Below are positions 1 to 9,079 of a stretch of DNA of 64,000 nucleotides, one piece after another. Source of the DNA: Alphaproteobacteria bacterium WMHbin7 (GTDB lineage: Bacteria; Pseudomonadota; Alphaproteobacteria; Rhodospirillales; WMHbin7); the NCBI GenBank assembly GCA_002753155.1, contig PDZW01000008.1, positions 45,936 through 109,935 of the forward strand, given 5' to 3'. How positions within the stretch are numbered: position 1 is the first letter of the stretch; each line of letters begins with the position of its first letter. Both the position numbers and the translations under genes were made by a program. The notes below the pieces were generated by a model. The model saw only the letters and a program-made list of their open reading frames with translations. It was not told the DNA's origin and searched no databases.

Positions 1-2
1 TC

Positions 3-212
3 ATCGAGCACGGCGAGGGCTATCATAGCCTGATCGCCGGTCTGGGACGCATCGATGGCGTTGTCGGCCAGACGGTGGTGTCTGGGGAACCCCTTGGCGT
101 GATGGGGGAAGGATCGGGCAAACCGATTCTGTATGTCGAATTGCGCCGAAACAGCCAGCCGGTGAATCCCTCGCCGTGGCTTGCGGCAATGAAGGACAAG
201 GTCAGCGGATGA
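3..212 (+). CDS. envC: Murein hydrolase activator EnvC, C-terminal end (partial)
   Basis: This is the last 69 codons of a gene that begins before the window. The peptide reads as the end of an M23-type (LytM) domain: it starts with HGEGYHSLIAGL, then GVMGEGSGKPILYVELRR, and ends with the usual VNPSPWL segment. In alphaproteobacteria a LytM protein of the EnvC type commonly precedes ctpA. These proteins activate or carry out peptidoglycan cleavage at division. The stop TGA overlaps the ATG of the next gene (ATGA), so the two are co-transcribed. The catalytic N-terminal part is not visible, so a degenerate EnvC cannot be told from an active M23 endopeptidase. Confidence 0.8.
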   Translation: MEHGEGYHSLIAGLGRIDGVVGQTVVSGEPLGVMGEGSGKPILYVELRRNSQPVNPSPWLAAMKDKVSG

Positions 213-1519
213 TTCGCAAAGTTTTGATAGCAAGCGCCGTCATGGCCTTGATGGCTTCTTGGGCCTATGCGCAAGAGAAAAGTCCTTCGGAAACCTACCG
301 GCTGCTCAATCTGTTCGGCGACGTCTTCGAGCGCGTCCGTTCAGACTATGTCGAGCCCGTGGGCGATCAGGAACTGATCGAGCAGGCCCTGAACGGCATG
401 CTGCAGGCCCTCGATCCGCATTCAGCCTATCTGAACACCAAAACCTTCAAGGACATGCAGGTTCAGACCAGAGGCGAATTTGGCGGCCTTGGCATCGAGG
501 TGACGATGGAAGGCGGCTGGGTCAAGGTGGTGTCGCCTATCGACGATACGCCAGCCCACAAGGCAGGGGTGCGCCCCAGCGATTTCATCACCCATATTGA
601 TGGCGAATCCGTCATGGGGCTTTCGCTCAACGAGGCGGTCGAGCGCATGCGAGGCGCTCCCAACACGCCGATCAAACTGACCATCCGCCGCCAGGGCAAG
701 GATCCCTTCGATCTGACGCTGCAGCGCGCCGTCATCAAGATTCAGCCCGTCCGCCAGAAAGTGGAGGGACAGATCGGCGTCATTCGCGTCACCTCGTTCA
801 ACGAGCAGACCACGGCGGCCCTGAAAAAGGCCGTGACCGACGTCAAGGCCAAGCTGGGCGGCAAGCCCAAGGGTTATGTCATCGATCTGCGCAACAATCC
901 GGGCGGACTGCTAGATCAGGCCGTGTCGGTATCGGACGCCTTTCTCGACCAAGGCGAAATCGTCTCGACGCGTTCGCGCAAGCCCGAGGAAACCCAGCGC
1001 TTCAACGCCCGCATGGGGGATTTGACCGATGGTGCGCCGCTGGTCGTTCTGATCAATGAAGGGTCGGCATCCGCCAGCGAAATCGTGGCCGGCGCACTGC
1101 AAGACCACAAGCGGGCGACGCTGATCGGCACCAAAAGCTTTGGCAAAGGCAGCGTACAAACCATTATCCCGCTTCCGGGCTATGGCGCCATCAAGCTGAC
1201 CACGGCGAAATACTACACACCTGCCGGGCGCTCGATTCAGCAGGTGGGAATCGAACCCGACATCGAGGTAAAGACGGCCAGGGATCTGGCCTCGCAGACC
1301 GAGTCCAAGCGGGGCGAGGCCAGCCTGCCGCATGCCCTCAAGAACGACGCGCTTGGTGAAAAGGCCATCGAAGCCCCAGAAAAAAAACCTGCAGCAACCA
1401 AGCCGCCCAAGACTTCAAAGCCGGACAAAACCCCGCCCACTGATGCCAAGCAGGAGGAAGGCGAAGAAGCCGACGTTCAGCTTAACCGCGCGATCGATTA
1501 TCTGCTTACCGGGCGCTAG
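209..1519 (+). CDS. ctpA: S41 family carboxy-terminal processing peptidase CtpA
   Basis: A 436-residue periplasmic serine protease of the S41/C-terminal processing family. The ATG at 209 was chosen because it overlaps the upstream stop and opens directly into a signal peptide ending at AYA-QEK. A PDZ domain follows at about residues 85-165 (GGLGIEVTMEGG to the NTPIKLTIRR strand). The catalytic Ser288 lies in GSASASEI and the general base Lys313 in SFGKGSVQ, 25 residues apart as in E. coli Prc. The last 80 residues are a Lys/Pro/Glu-rich tail. It probably trims envelope proteins, perhaps cell-wall hydrolases, given envC and the deacetylase on either side. Confidence 0.95.
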   Translation: MIRKVLIASAVMALMASWAYAQEKSPSETYRLLNLFGDVFERVRSDYVEPVGDQELIEQALNGMLQALDPHSAYLNTKTFKDMQVQTRGEFGGLGIEVTMEGGWVKVVSPIDDTPAHKAGVRPSDFITHIDGESVMGLSLNEAVERMRGAPNTPIKLTIRRQGKDPFDLTLQRAVIKIQPVRQKVEGQIGVIRVTSFNEQTTAALKKAVTDVKAKLGGKPKGYVIDLRNNPGGLLDQAVSVSDAFLDQGEIVSTRSRKPEETQRFNARMGDLTDGAPLVVLINEGSASASEIVAGALQDHKRATLIGTKSFGKGSVQTIIPLPGYGAIKLTTAKYYTPAGRSIQQVGIEPDIEVKTARDLASQTESKRGEASLPHALKNDALGEKAIEAPEKKPAATKPPKTSKPDKTPPTDAKQEEGEEADVQLNRAIDYLLTGR

Positions 1520-1554
1520 TCGGTGCTGATCCCTGTGAGTTCTTAGGAGGTCAC

Positions 1555-3279
1555 CTGAAGCTTCCGGTCAACCTCTCGGGCATTGGCGCCAAAATATCGG
1601 GACTGGCAAGCGGCATCACATCCCGCCTGCCCCACCCGGGAGCGTTGTTCGGAAAGCTGGGACCGCTTTTCGGCAAACTTGCTCCGCTTTTCGGAAAAGT
1701 TACCCCGCTTTTCGGCAAGCTGACGGCTTTGCTGGGCCCCCTTGGTGCCAAGCTGCAGCCCCTGATCGGGAAGCTGGGGCCCATGCGCGAGAAGCTGGCT
1801 CCTTTGGCTCACAAGGTCGAAGACCAATTTCACCACGTCGTCGAAGAAGTCGAAGACCATATCCATTTGCCGCCCGCCTTCGAGCATGTGGCCGAACATG
1901 TTCCAGAAAAAAGTCGGAAAGCGGTTTTTGCCGGGCTTGGTGTGCTGACATTGGGCTTTCTGATCGGTATCGGCATCTGGCTGATGAAAGGGCCGGGAGC
2001 CAACGAAGCACCCCAAGCCGACTCGACGACACCCAGCCTTAGCCTGCCCATGCCGCCGCGCGCAGGTCCCGGCGGCGATTCGCTGTTGAACCCGTCGCCG
2101 CCACCCCCTGCGGGGCAGGAACTGGCGGGCAGACCGGCTCAGGAAGGCGAAGGCCCCCCTCCTTCTATGGCGGAGCCCCAGCCTGCCACACCACTTCCCC
2201 CGCCAGCGGCAGGAGAAGCAGGCAGGCAAGACCCGCAGGCCCCCATACAGCCGGGTGGAGAAGCCCCCCTTTCCCAACCTGCCGGAACAGACAGCATCGC
2301 AAAACCGCCCATGCCCTCGTTCGAGGCGCCTAGTCTCAAGGATGCCGCTGGGTCCAAGTTTACCTCGCTCAGCCCGGTTACCGGTGAGCCGCGCCTGCCT
2401 GCCAATACGGGGCAGTTGTCGGTGCCGACTTACGCTAATCTGCCTGCCATTCCCCCTCCGGCCCAGCCCCCGGCGCCGATGCCGGAAGCCCCTCAGTCAG
2501 CATTGGTCAAGAAAACCGATGCCGGTACTATTCCCACCGTCGGCTCGGACGGACGCGAGGCCTGGAAAGCCTATGCCCGTCCCTTCGATCTTGGCGACAA
2601 GCGGCCTCGAATTGCCGTGGTCGTTCTCGATCTCGGCGTCTTGAAGGAGGGCGGCGAGGCCGCCATCGCCAAAATGCCGCCCGAGATCACCCTGGCCTTC
2701 TCGCCCTATGCTCCCAAGATCGAGGATTGGATGAAGCGCGCCAGAGCTGCCGGGCATGAGGTTCTGCTGGGATTGCCACTAGATTCCCGCAGCTTTCCCA
2801 TGCGCGATCCCGGACCCATGGGGCTGATTTCCGCCCTCTCCACCGCCGAGAATCTGCGCCGCCTTGAGACTCTGCTGACGCATGGCCAGGGCTATACCGG
2901 GCTGGTCGCCGTGGATGGGCAGCGCTTCCTGACGGTTTCCTCGCAAGTGGATTCGCTGTTCAGGGCTCTTAAGCAAAGCGGACTTTTGTTCATCGACAAC
3001 GGACTGGCGGGCGATCAGACGGCAGCCCGGCTGGCCGAGGCCCTGGACCTGCCTTATGCCAAGGCCAATATCATGATCGACGAGCGGCATTTCCGCACCG
3101 CCCTTGATATCCGCCTGCGCAAGGCCGAAGACGATGCCCAGGCCAAGGGGCGCGCCCTGGTGCTGATTCCCCCCCGCCCTCTGGCCATGGACCGCGTGGC
3201 CGCCTGGGTCAAGGATTTGCAGGCCAGGGGCATCGTTCTAGCCCCCGTTTCCGCCGTGGTTACGAGTAAGCAGCCATGA
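1555..3279 (+). CDS. Divergent polysaccharide deacetylase family protein with repetitive N-terminus
   Basis: The C-terminal 250 residues (from about nt 2530; KRPRIAVVVLDLG onward) match the divergent polysaccharide deacetylase family (Pfam Polysacc_deac_2), usually found beside ctpA and envC. Ahead of it are a transmembrane helix (about nt 1920-1990) and a 170-residue Pro-rich linker. The first 60 residues are a heptapeptide repeat of the form GKLxPLF, encoded by a 21-bp tandem repeat. The start is uncertain: a strong AGGAGG at 1545-1550 is followed after 4 nt by CTG at 1555, while the first conventional start is TTG at 1645 without a clear ribosome site. I prefer 1555. The next gene overlaps its stop, supporting one operon. 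Confidence 0.8.
   Translation: MKLPVNLSGIGAKISGLASGITSRLPHPGALFGKLGPLFGKLAPLFGKVTPLFGKLTALLGPLGAKLQPLIGKLGPMREKLAPLAHKVEDQFHHVVEEVEDHIHLPPAFEHVAEHVPEKSRKAVFAGLGVLTLGFLIGIGIWLMKGPGANEAPQADSTTPSLSLPMPPRAGPGGDSLLNPSPPPPAGQELAGRPAQEGEGPPPSMAEPQPATPLPPPAAGEAGRQDPQAPIQPGGEAPLSQPAGTDSIAKPPMPSFEAPSLKDAAGSKFTSLSPVTGEPRLPANTGQLSVPTYANLPAIPPPAQPPAPMPEAPQSALVKKTDAGTIPTVGSDGREAWKAYARPFDLGDKRPRIAVVVLDLGVLKEGGEAAIAKMPPEITLAFSPYAPKIEDWMKRARAAGHEVLLGLPLDSRSFPMRDPGPMGLISALSTAENLRRLETLLTHGQGYTGLVAVDGQRFLTVSSQVDSLFRALKQSGLLFIDNGLAGDQTAARLAEALDLPYAKANIMIDERHFRTALDIRLRKAEDDAQAKGRALVLIPPRPLAMDRVAAWVKDLQARGIVLAPVSAVVTSKQP
1642..1788 (+). repeat. 21-bp tandem repeat inside the deacetylase gene
   Basis: The core CCGCTTTTCGG recurs at 1663, 1684 and 1705, exactly 21 bp apart, and weaker copies continue to about 1788. 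Because the unit is a multiple of three it encodes a heptapeptide repeat (GKLGPLF, GKLAPLF, GKVTPLF, GKLTALL). It lies in the cytoplasmic N-terminal part, before the membrane helix. Confidence 0.85.
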
Positions 3280-3773
3280 CCGGAGATGACCGGCCCTATC
3301 GGCTTGGCGTCGGCATTCTTCTGTTCAATGCCCAAGGCGAGGTCTTTGTCGGCATGCGGGCCGATTCGCCCGGAGCCTGGCAGATGCCCCAGGGTGGCAT
3401 CGACAAGGGCGAAGAACCCCGCCAGGCCGCCTTGCGCGAATTGAAGGAGGAAACGGGGACCGACAAGGCGGAGATCATATCCGAGTCGAAAGACTGGCTT
3501 TCCTATGACCTGCCGCCCGATCTCAGCCGCAAGGTCTGGAAGGGCAAATATCGCGGCCAGAAGCAAAAATGGTTCGCCTTGCGCTTTCTGGGGCATGACA
3601 GCGACATCCAGCTAGACGGTCACGAAGAGGAAGTCGAATTCGTCCGCTGGCGCTGGGCTGGCTTCGAGGAACTGCCCGGCCTGATCATAGGCTTCAAGCG
3701 CCCGCTCTACGAGGCGATCGCCACCGAATTCGCCCCCCTGGCCAAGCGCCTGTCGCAAGGGGAAACGCCATGA
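3276..3773 (+). CDS. rppH: RNA pyrophosphohydrolase RppH (Nudix hydrolase)
   Basis: A 165-residue Nudix protein of the RppH/IalA type. RppH removes pyrophosphate from the 5' triphosphate of RNA and so starts mRNA decay; alphaproteobacterial homologues were first described as invasion protein IalA. The Nudix box spans residues 40-62 (G-x5-E-x7-REL-x-EE-x-G, with RELKEETGT). The N-terminal YRLGVGILLFN and the WQMPQGGI stretch are typical of RppH rather than of general Nudix enzymes. The ATG overlaps the stop of the deacetylase gene and its own stop overlaps the next ATG, so it lies inside the envelope-gene operon. Confidence 0.93.
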   Translation: MTGDDRPYRLGVGILLFNAQGEVFVGMRADSPGAWQMPQGGIDKGEEPRQAALRELKEETGTDKAEIISESKDWLSYDLPPDLSRKVWKGKYRGQKQKWFALRFLGHDSDIQLDGHEEEVEFVRWRWAGFEELPGLIIGFKRPLYEAIATEFAPLAKRLSQGETP

Positions 3774-4579
3774 ACATGTTGGCCCGCCTGACCTTTCTTT
3801 TCTTTCTTGTCCTATGCGGCAGCGATGCTCTTGCGCAGAAGGGCCGCATGGGCGGTCAGGCCCAGGAGATGGAGACCAAGGAAAATCTGGAAGCCTTCAT
3901 CGAGCGAGGATTGTTCGCCACGGGGCTGTCCCCCCTCTTTCCAGAGGGCGTTGATTGTCCTCAAGTTTCTTCGCCCTATGCCTCGCCGACGCGCTATGAC
4001 GGCAGCCCCCGGGCCAATGACCATTACGGCCTTCACAACGGCCTGGACATCAGCCTGAAATTCGCCACCCCCCTCCTGGCGGTGGCCGATGGCGAGGTCG
4101 CCCATGCGGGAACGGGCGGGCGACTGGTCGGCAATTTCATCTGGATTCGTTTTGGCCCCGAGGCCACCGGCCTGCCCGTTCATGTCTTTGCCAGATACCA
4201 GCATCTCGACAGTCCCTCTCCGCTTCGGCCAGGAGACCTTGTGGTCAGGGGGCAAACTGTTGGCCTTTCAGGCAATACAGGTACCGTGGGAGGGCATTAC
4301 GGGCAAGCGGGCTATCCCCACCTGCACCTTAATCTGCTGATTAGCAAAAGCCCCGATTTCACCCTGAACGGCCAGATGCTGAGGCCGGACATGATCGAAT
4401 ATCTCGACCCCTTGGGGCTTTATCTTGCGCCTCCGGTCGATGAAATCAGCAACCGCCTGCTGCGAGACCTGCCCGAATCGCGCAAAAAACTGGCCGTTTC
4501 TGTCATGACGACAGATGGAAGAACCCTTTCTGCCGCCTCAAAACCGATCTGGCCGGTCGCCTGCACCTGGAAGAAATAG
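3770..4579 (+). CDS. M23 family metallopeptidase, secreted
   Basis: A 269-residue exported protein with a signal peptide ending near DALAQ. The central domain (about residues 80-195) carries the zinc signature of lysostaphin-type M23 peptidases: HNGLD (H-x3-D) and the later PHLHLNL (H-x-H). Such enzymes cleave peptidoglycan cross-bridges, or bind them when inactive; here all visible metal ligands are present, so activity is plausible. The start codon overlaps the stop of rppH. It is the last gene of the run and converges with a minus-strand gene 12 nt away. The substrate cannot be told from sequence. Confidence 0.85.
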   Translation: MNMLARLTFLFFLVLCGSDALAQKGRMGGQAQEMETKENLEAFIERGLFATGLSPLFPEGVDCPQVSSPYASPTRYDGSPRANDHYGLHNGLDISLKFATPLLAVADGEVAHAGTGGRLVGNFIWIRFGPEATGLPVHVFARYQHLDSPSPLRPGDLVVRGQTVGLSGNTGTVGGHYGQAGYPHLHLNLLISKSPDFTLNGQMLRPDMIEYLDPLGLYLAPPVDEISNRLLRDLPESRKKLAVSVMTTDGRTLSAASKPIWPVACTWKK

Positions 4580-4591
4580 AGTCTATTTCGG

Positions 4592-5158
4592 TCAGAAGAG
4601 AGAGCCGGGAGGCAAGCCGGGCCAGGACAGCGCTGGAATTACCGGGCATTTTTTGCCAGTCTTTTCCCCCGTACCGGTGGGATTTTGCCCAGCGCCCGGA
4701 ACGGCGACCAACGCTTTTTGGACCGCGGCCCCGTCTTTTCCAGGAGCCGCAGAAGCATTTTGAGGGTCCTGGCGTTTCGACTCGGCGCTCTTTTCAATCT
4801 GCTGCCGACGCATTTCCGCCTCAAGCTGCTGCTCGATCTCCTGCTGGATTTTTTGTTCAAGTATCTGCTGGATGGCCGGGGCCATCTTGGCAAGATCCTC
4901 CTCGCCAAGTCCCATTGCCTTAAGGATTTTTTCGCGGAGCTTCTTCTTGAGCTGCTCGACCTGCATCTCTCCTGCCCAGGTCCGGAACCCTTTGTCACGG
5001 ATGTCTTCAACCTCAGATTTGCGGAGCCTTTCTGCAGCGTCGGCCTTTCTGGCCACCTCGAGGGCCGCACTGAAGGTGTTTTCGCCCATTTCAACTGTAT
5101 CTGAGGGAACCGCTAATTTGGCTTGGTTCCTGCTAATGCCCTCTATTGAACCGATCAT
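4592..5158 (-). CDS. Hypothetical protein with coiled-coil centre
   Basis: Not recognised. The 188-residue product begins MIGSIEGISRNQ and has no signal peptide or membrane helix. The centre (about residues 55-125) is very rich in Lys, Glu and Gln (QVEQLKKKLREKILKAMG, IEQQLEAEMRRQQIEK) and should form a long helix or coiled coil. The last 55 residues are Ala/Gly/Pro-rich and probably disordered. I chose the ATG at 5158 because GGAGGG sits 5 nt upstream; a longer frame to 5212 has no ribosome site. It stands alone, converging with the M23 peptidase gene and diverging from gap. Confidence 0.65.
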   Translation of the reverse strand: MIGSIEGISRNQAKLAVPSDTVEMGENTFSAALEVARKADAAERLRKSEVEDIRDKGFRTWAGEMQVEQLKKKLREKILKAMGLGEEDLAKMAPAIQQILEQKIQQEIEQQLEAEMRRQQIEKSAESKRQDPQNASAAPGKDGAAVQKALVAVPGAGQNPTGTGEKTGKKCPVIPALSWPGLPPGSLF

Positions 5159-5408
5159 GTGTCCCTCCACCAGCTTGCGGCTTTTATTGCAATAAGGGTG
5201 CCGTGCCCGCATTCCCCTCCAAAGCCCCCATCAAATTAGACCTTCCGAATATGACGCTCGGACAATCCTCTCAGAACAGGTCGATTTTATGACCTAGCAC
5301 AGGGAAAAACCCTGGCTTTTCCTCTCTTTCCATCTGGATTTGAACGGCAAGTTGTGCGACAACGCAATCATCGCCCGTTTACCGTTTTTTTGTCCTTTGG
5401 AGGGTCCC

Positions 5409-6416
5409 ATGGCAGTTCGCATCGCGATCAACGGCTTTGGCCGTATCGGCCGTTTGGTCTTAAGGTCTATGGCCGAGAACAAGCGCAAGGATCTGGTGGT
5501 CGTCGGCATCAACGACCTGGGCTCCCCGGAAGCGAACGCCCATCTGCTGAAGCACGATTCCGTTCATGGCATGTTCCCTGGCGACGTCTCTGTCAAGGGC
5601 GACATCATGAAGATTGGCTCCACCTCCATCAAGGTGATGGCCGAGCGCGATCCCACCAAGCTGCCCTGGAAGGCGCTGGAGGTCGACGTGGTCATGGAAT
5701 GCACCGGCATCTACACCAAGCGCGACAAGGCGGCCGTGCATCTGGACTCGGGCGCCAAGCGAGTCCTGGTCTCCGCCCCTTGCGACGGCGCCGATGCCAC
5801 CATCGTCTATGGCATCAATCATGGAACGCTGAAAAAGGAACACAAGGTCATTTCCAACGGCTCTTGCACCACCAACTGCCTGGCCCCGGTGGCCGATGTT
5901 CTGAACAAGACGGTGGGCATCAAGCACGGCTTCATGACCACCGTGCATTCCTATACCGGCGACCAGAACACCATCGATACCTTACACAAGGATCTGCGCC
6001 GCGCTCGCGCCGCCGCCCTCTCGATGATCCCCACCTCGACCGGTGCCGCCAAGGCCATCGGCCTGGTGCTGCCGGAATTAAAGGGCAAGCTGGACGGAAC
6101 GGCCGTTCGTGTGCCCACGCCCAACGTGTCGATGATCGACCTGACCTTCGTGTCTGAAAAGACGGCGACGGTCGAGGCCATCAACAAGGCCATGATCAAG
6201 GCCTCCAAGGGCGCGCTCAAGGGGGTTCTGGCCGTGACCGACGAGCCTTTGGTGTCGATCGACTTCAATCATTGCCCGGCCAGCGCCACCTTCGATCTGA
6301 ACCAGACCCAGGTGGTTGGCGAGAACTTCGTGCGCATTCTGGCTTGGTACGACAATGAATGGGGCTTCTCGACCCGCATGTCGGACACCGCCATCTGCCT
6401 GTCCAAACTGAAGTAA
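5409..6416 (+). CDS. gap: Glyceraldehyde-3-phosphate dehydrogenase, type I
   Basis: A 335-residue GAPDH that converts glyceraldehyde-3-phosphate, NAD and phosphate to 1,3-bisphosphoglycerate. The Rossmann motif INGFGRIGR is at residues 7-15, the catalytic Cys153 lies in SCTTNC, and the C-terminal WYDNEWGFSTRM is complete. The ATG at 5409 follows GGAGGG. The next gene in the pathway, pgk, starts 22 nt downstream, so the two form a glycolysis/gluconeogenesis operon. NAD preference is inferred from family resemblance only. Confidence 0.97.
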   Translation: MAVRIAINGFGRIGRLVLRSMAENKRKDLVVVGINDLGSPEANAHLLKHDSVHGMFPGDVSVKGDIMKIGSTSIKVMAERDPTKLPWKALEVDVVMECTGIYTKRDKAAVHLDSGAKRVLVSAPCDGADATIVYGINHGTLKKEHKVISNGSCTTNCLAPVADVLNKTVGIKHGFMTTVHSYTGDQNTIDTLHKDLRRARAAALSMIPTSTGAAKAIGLVLPELKGKLDGTAVRVPTPNVSMIDLTFVSEKTATVEAINKAMIKASKGALKGVLAVTDEPLVSIDFNHCPASATFDLNQTQVVGENFVRILAWYDNEWGFSTRMSDTAICLSKLK

Positions 6417-6438
6417 CAGTTGAAGGGGTAAAACGCTC

Positions 6439-8202
6439 ATGCCTGCCTTTCCTACTCTCGATAAGCTCGAAGTGGCCGGCAAGCGCGTTGTCGTGCGCGC
6501 CGACCTCAATGTTCCCGTCAAGGACGGTCGCGTAACCGACACCACCCGCATCGACCGCTCGGCTCAGACCATCAAGGATCTGATGAGCCGGGGCGCCAAA
6601 GTGGTTGTCATCTCGCATTTCGGCCGCCCCAAGGGGCGGGATCTGACCTTTTCGCTCAAGCCCGTGGTGGGTCCGCTCACCAGGGCCTTGGGCGGAAAGA
6701 TCGTGGCCTTCGCCGAGGATTGCACCGGAGACGCCGCCATCAGGGTGATCAGCCAGTTGCGCCCGGGCGATGTGGCGATGATGGAAAATCTGCGTTTTCA
6801 TCCCGAGGAGGAAAAGAACGACATCGGTTTTGCCCAGAAACTGGCGATTCTGGGCGATCTTTATGTCAACGACGCCTTTTCCTGCGCCCACCGCGCCCAC
6901 GCCTCCACCGAGGCGATTGCCCGTATTCTTCCCTCGGCCGCCGGACGCCTGATGCAGGCCGAGTTGGAAGCGCTGGGAAAGGCCCTTGAAAAGCCCGAGC
7001 ATCCGGTGGCCGCCATCGTGGGCGGCGCCAAGGTCTCGACCAAGCTGGATCTTCTAGGAAATCTGGTGAGCAAGGTAGACATGCTGATCATCGGCGGCGG
7101 CATGGCCAACACCTTCCTTTTTGCCCAGGGCGTCGAAGTTGGCCGCTCGCTGTGCGAACGCAACATGGCAGACACAGCCCGCGAGATTTTGAAGAAGGCG
7201 GAAAAGGCCGGATGCCAGATCGTGCTACCCAGCGATGCCGTGGTGGCCGCCGACTTGAAGGAGGGCGCTCCTTCGCAGGTCGTCCCCATCGGGCAGGTTC
7301 CCGCCGACATGATGATTCTGGATACCGGCCCTGATTCGGCCCGCGCCATTGCGCTGCGCTTGAGCGATTGCAAGACCCTGGTCTGGAACGGCCCCCTGGG
7401 CGCTTTCGAGACGCGGCCCTTCGACGCCGCCACCAACGAAGTGGCCAGAGCCGCCGCCCAATTGACCCAGACCGGCAAGCTTCTGACCGTGGCAGGGGGC
7501 GGCGATACCGTGGCCGCCCTGGCCCATGCCGGAGTCGAGGAACAGTTCTCCTATATCTCGACGGCTGGTGGCGCTTTCCTGGAATGGCTTGAGGGCAAGG
7601 TTCTGCCCGGCGTGGCTGCCCTGGGACAAAAACCCAGCGTCAAGAAGCTGCCGCCCCCGCCGCCGCCCAAGAAGGTGGTGCCCAAAGCGCCCGAACCCGT
7701 GAAGGCGGCCCCTGCCAAGAAGACCGAGGAGAAAATGCCCGAGGCGAAAGCACCGGACAAAAGGGTCGCCCCGGCTCCGAAGGCGGCGCCCGAGAAAGCG
7801 ACGGCCCCTGCCAAGAAGCCTGCCGCCAAGAAGGCAGCCCCCGCGAAGAAGGCGGCTCCTGCCAAGAAGCCTGGGGCTAAAAAAGCAGCCCCTGTGAAAA
7901 AGGCGGCTCCCGCCAAGAAGCCAGCCGCCAAAAAGGCTGGCCCCGTGAAGAAGGCGGCACCCGCCAAGAAGCCCGTGGCCAAAAAGGCGACACCCCCCAA
8001 GAAGCCAGCCGCCAAAAAGGCAACCCCTGTGAAAAAAGCGGCTCCTGCGAAGAAGGCGGCACCGGCTAAAAAGCCCGTGGCAAAAAAGCCCGCCCCCGCC
8101 AAGAAACCAGTGACCAAAAAGGCGGCGCCCGCCAAAAAACCCGCAGCGAAAAAATCCGCCCCGGCCAAGAAAGCGCCCGCCAAAAAGGGCAAGAAGAAGT
8201 AG
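6439..8202 (+). CDS. pgk: Phosphoglycerate kinase with a long Lys/Ala/Pro-rich C-terminal tail
   Basis: Residues 1 to about 397 are a normal phosphoglycerate kinase: RADLNVP near residue 21, SHFGRPKG, the [14 protein letters not shown] segment and the nucleotide site [11 protein letters not shown]. The family is usually 390-400 residues. Here the frame continues another 190 residues as a histone-H1-like tail made of repeats such as [11 protein letters not shown], with a PPPPPPKK hinge. The base sequence stays in frame through the whole tail, without stops. The tail is strongly basic and should be disordered. AAGGGG upstream of the ATG supports the start. Its role (nucleic-acid or membrane binding) is not known. 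Confidence 0.95.
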   Translation: MPAFPTLDKLEVAGKRVVVRADLNVPVKDGRVTDTTRIDRSAQTIKDLMSRGAKVVVISHFGRPKGRDLTFSLKPVVGPLTRALGGKIVAFAEDCTGDAAIRVISQLRPGDVAMMENLRFHPEEEKNDIGFAQKLAILGDLYVNDAFSCAHRAHASTEAIARILPSAAGRLMQAELEALGKALEKPEHPVAAIVGGAKVSTKLDLLGNLVSKVDMLIIGGGMANTFLFAQGVEVGRSLCERNMADTAREILKKAEKAGCQIVLPSDAVVAADLKEGAPSQVVPIGQVPADMMILDTGPDSARAIALRLSDCKTLVWNGPLGAFETRPFDAATNEVARAAAQLTQTGKLLTVAGGGDTVAALAHAGVEEQFSYISTAGGAFLEWLEGKVLPGVAALGQKPSVKKLPPPPPPKKVVPKAPEPVKAAPAKKTEEKMPEAKAPDKRVAPAPKAAPEKATAPAKKPAAKKAAPAKKAAPAKKPGAKKAAPVKKAAPAKKPAAKKAGPVKKAAPAKKPVAKKATPPKKPAAKKATPVKKAAPAKKAAPAKKPVAKKPAPAKKPVTKKAAPAKKPAAKKSAPAKKAPAKKGKKK

Positions 8203-8295
8203 CGCATAACAGACCGGCCAAGACACGAGCGGCGGAAGGACAACCTTTCGCCGTTTCTTTTTGCGCAAAAGTTCTTTGCGCGAGCTCCTCTGGCA

Positions 8296-8324
8296 TTGAC
8301 TTGCAATAGTTGAATACGCATAGT
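8296..8324 (+). promoter_or_regulatory. Candidate sigma-70-type promoter for the lipoprotein/M48 operon
   Basis: TTGACT (8296-8301) and CATAGT (8319-8324) are separated by 17 bp, 27 bp before the ATG of the first lipoprotein gene. The stretch 8203-8350 has no gene and is more AT-rich than its flanks. The match is good at -35 and partial at -10. Confidence 0.4.
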
Positions 8325-8350
8325 TATTCCGGGAAACAGACGAGGAAACA

Positions 8351-9079
8351 ATGGTCAACCGGTGCCGTTGGGCCACGATTGCGTTGGTCTCTGCTTCGTT
8401 AATGGGCTGCCAGCAGACCTTCCGGCTTTCTGAAAAAACGCTCGCCTTGAGTCGCGTCAATCAGAAGATTGCCGTTATGCCGCCGGACGTAGAACTCAGT
8501 GAGCTGACCATGGGGGGCGTAAAGGTTCCGAACGCAGTGTGGTCGGAGCAGGCAAAAACATATCTCTTGGACGGAATTCGGAAGAGCCCCGCCTTTAAGA
8601 ATCTCGATTTCGTGGAGATTCAGCCGCCCCCCCAGAATACGCCGGAAGATCGTTTTATCCTGTCTGTCCAAAAATTGCACACCGCCGTCGGCGATGAAAT
8701 CATGCTTCATTCCTACAACCCTGCCTACACTTTGCCTACGAAAGGAGCAAAACTCGACTGGTCCATGGGGCCGTTAGCCAAAGAATTGCGACATCGGACA
8801 AATGCAAAGCATGCCCTCTTCATCCACGTGAACGACACCTATTCCAGCTCCGGACGCGTTGCCTACGCCATCGCCGTGGCGATCTTTGCGGGAGTTGCAA
8901 TTCCAGGAGGTCAGCAGCAGGGATTCGCTTCTCTTGTCGACCTCGAAACAGGAGATGTCGTCTGGTTCAACAATATTGCCAGAAATGCTGGAGACTTAAG
9001 AAGCCCAGGGTCGGTTCAAGAAACGGTTGACGCCCTTTTCGCAGGCTTTCCCCTTGAACGGGATTGCAAGTCATGCTGA
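8351..9079 (+). CDS. Hypothetical lipoprotein
   Basis: A 242-residue protein with a lipoprotein signal peptide; the lipobox SLMG-C puts the modified Cys at residue 20. The mature part has no domain I recognise. It contains IAVMPPDVELSEL near the N-terminus and a Gly-rich hydrophobic segment (VAIFAGVAIPGG) near residue 180. The pattern of a lipoprotein with a conserved 'IAVMPPD' strand recalls CsgG/GNA1162-like lipoproteins, but that is only an impression. It overlaps the M48 peptidase gene by 7 nt and is the first of three co-oriented lipoprotein genes. Confidence 0.75.
   Translation: MVNRCRWATIALVSASLMGCQQTFRLSEKTLALSRVNQKIAVMPPDVELSELTMGGVKVPNAVWSEQAKTYLLDGIRKSPAFKNLDFVEIQPPPQNTPEDRFILSVQKLHTAVGDEIMLHSYNPAYTLPTKGAKLDWSMGPLAKELRHRTNAKHALFIHVNDTYSSSGRVAYAIAVAIFAGVAIPGGQQQGFASLVDLETGDVVWFNNIARNAGDLRSPGSVQETVDALFAGFPLERDCKSC

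Noticed and set aside
1663-1725. Regular 21-bp repeats considered as a CRISPR-like array
   Set aside because: Units are contiguous without spacers, are in phase with a coding frame and encode heptapeptides. No cas genes and no other array were seen.
7225-8460. Long minus-strand frames over the pgk tail, rich in Gly/Leu/Phe
   Set aside because: They mirror the Lys/Ala/Pro codon repeats of the pgk tail; the plus-strand frame continues directly from a real enzyme.
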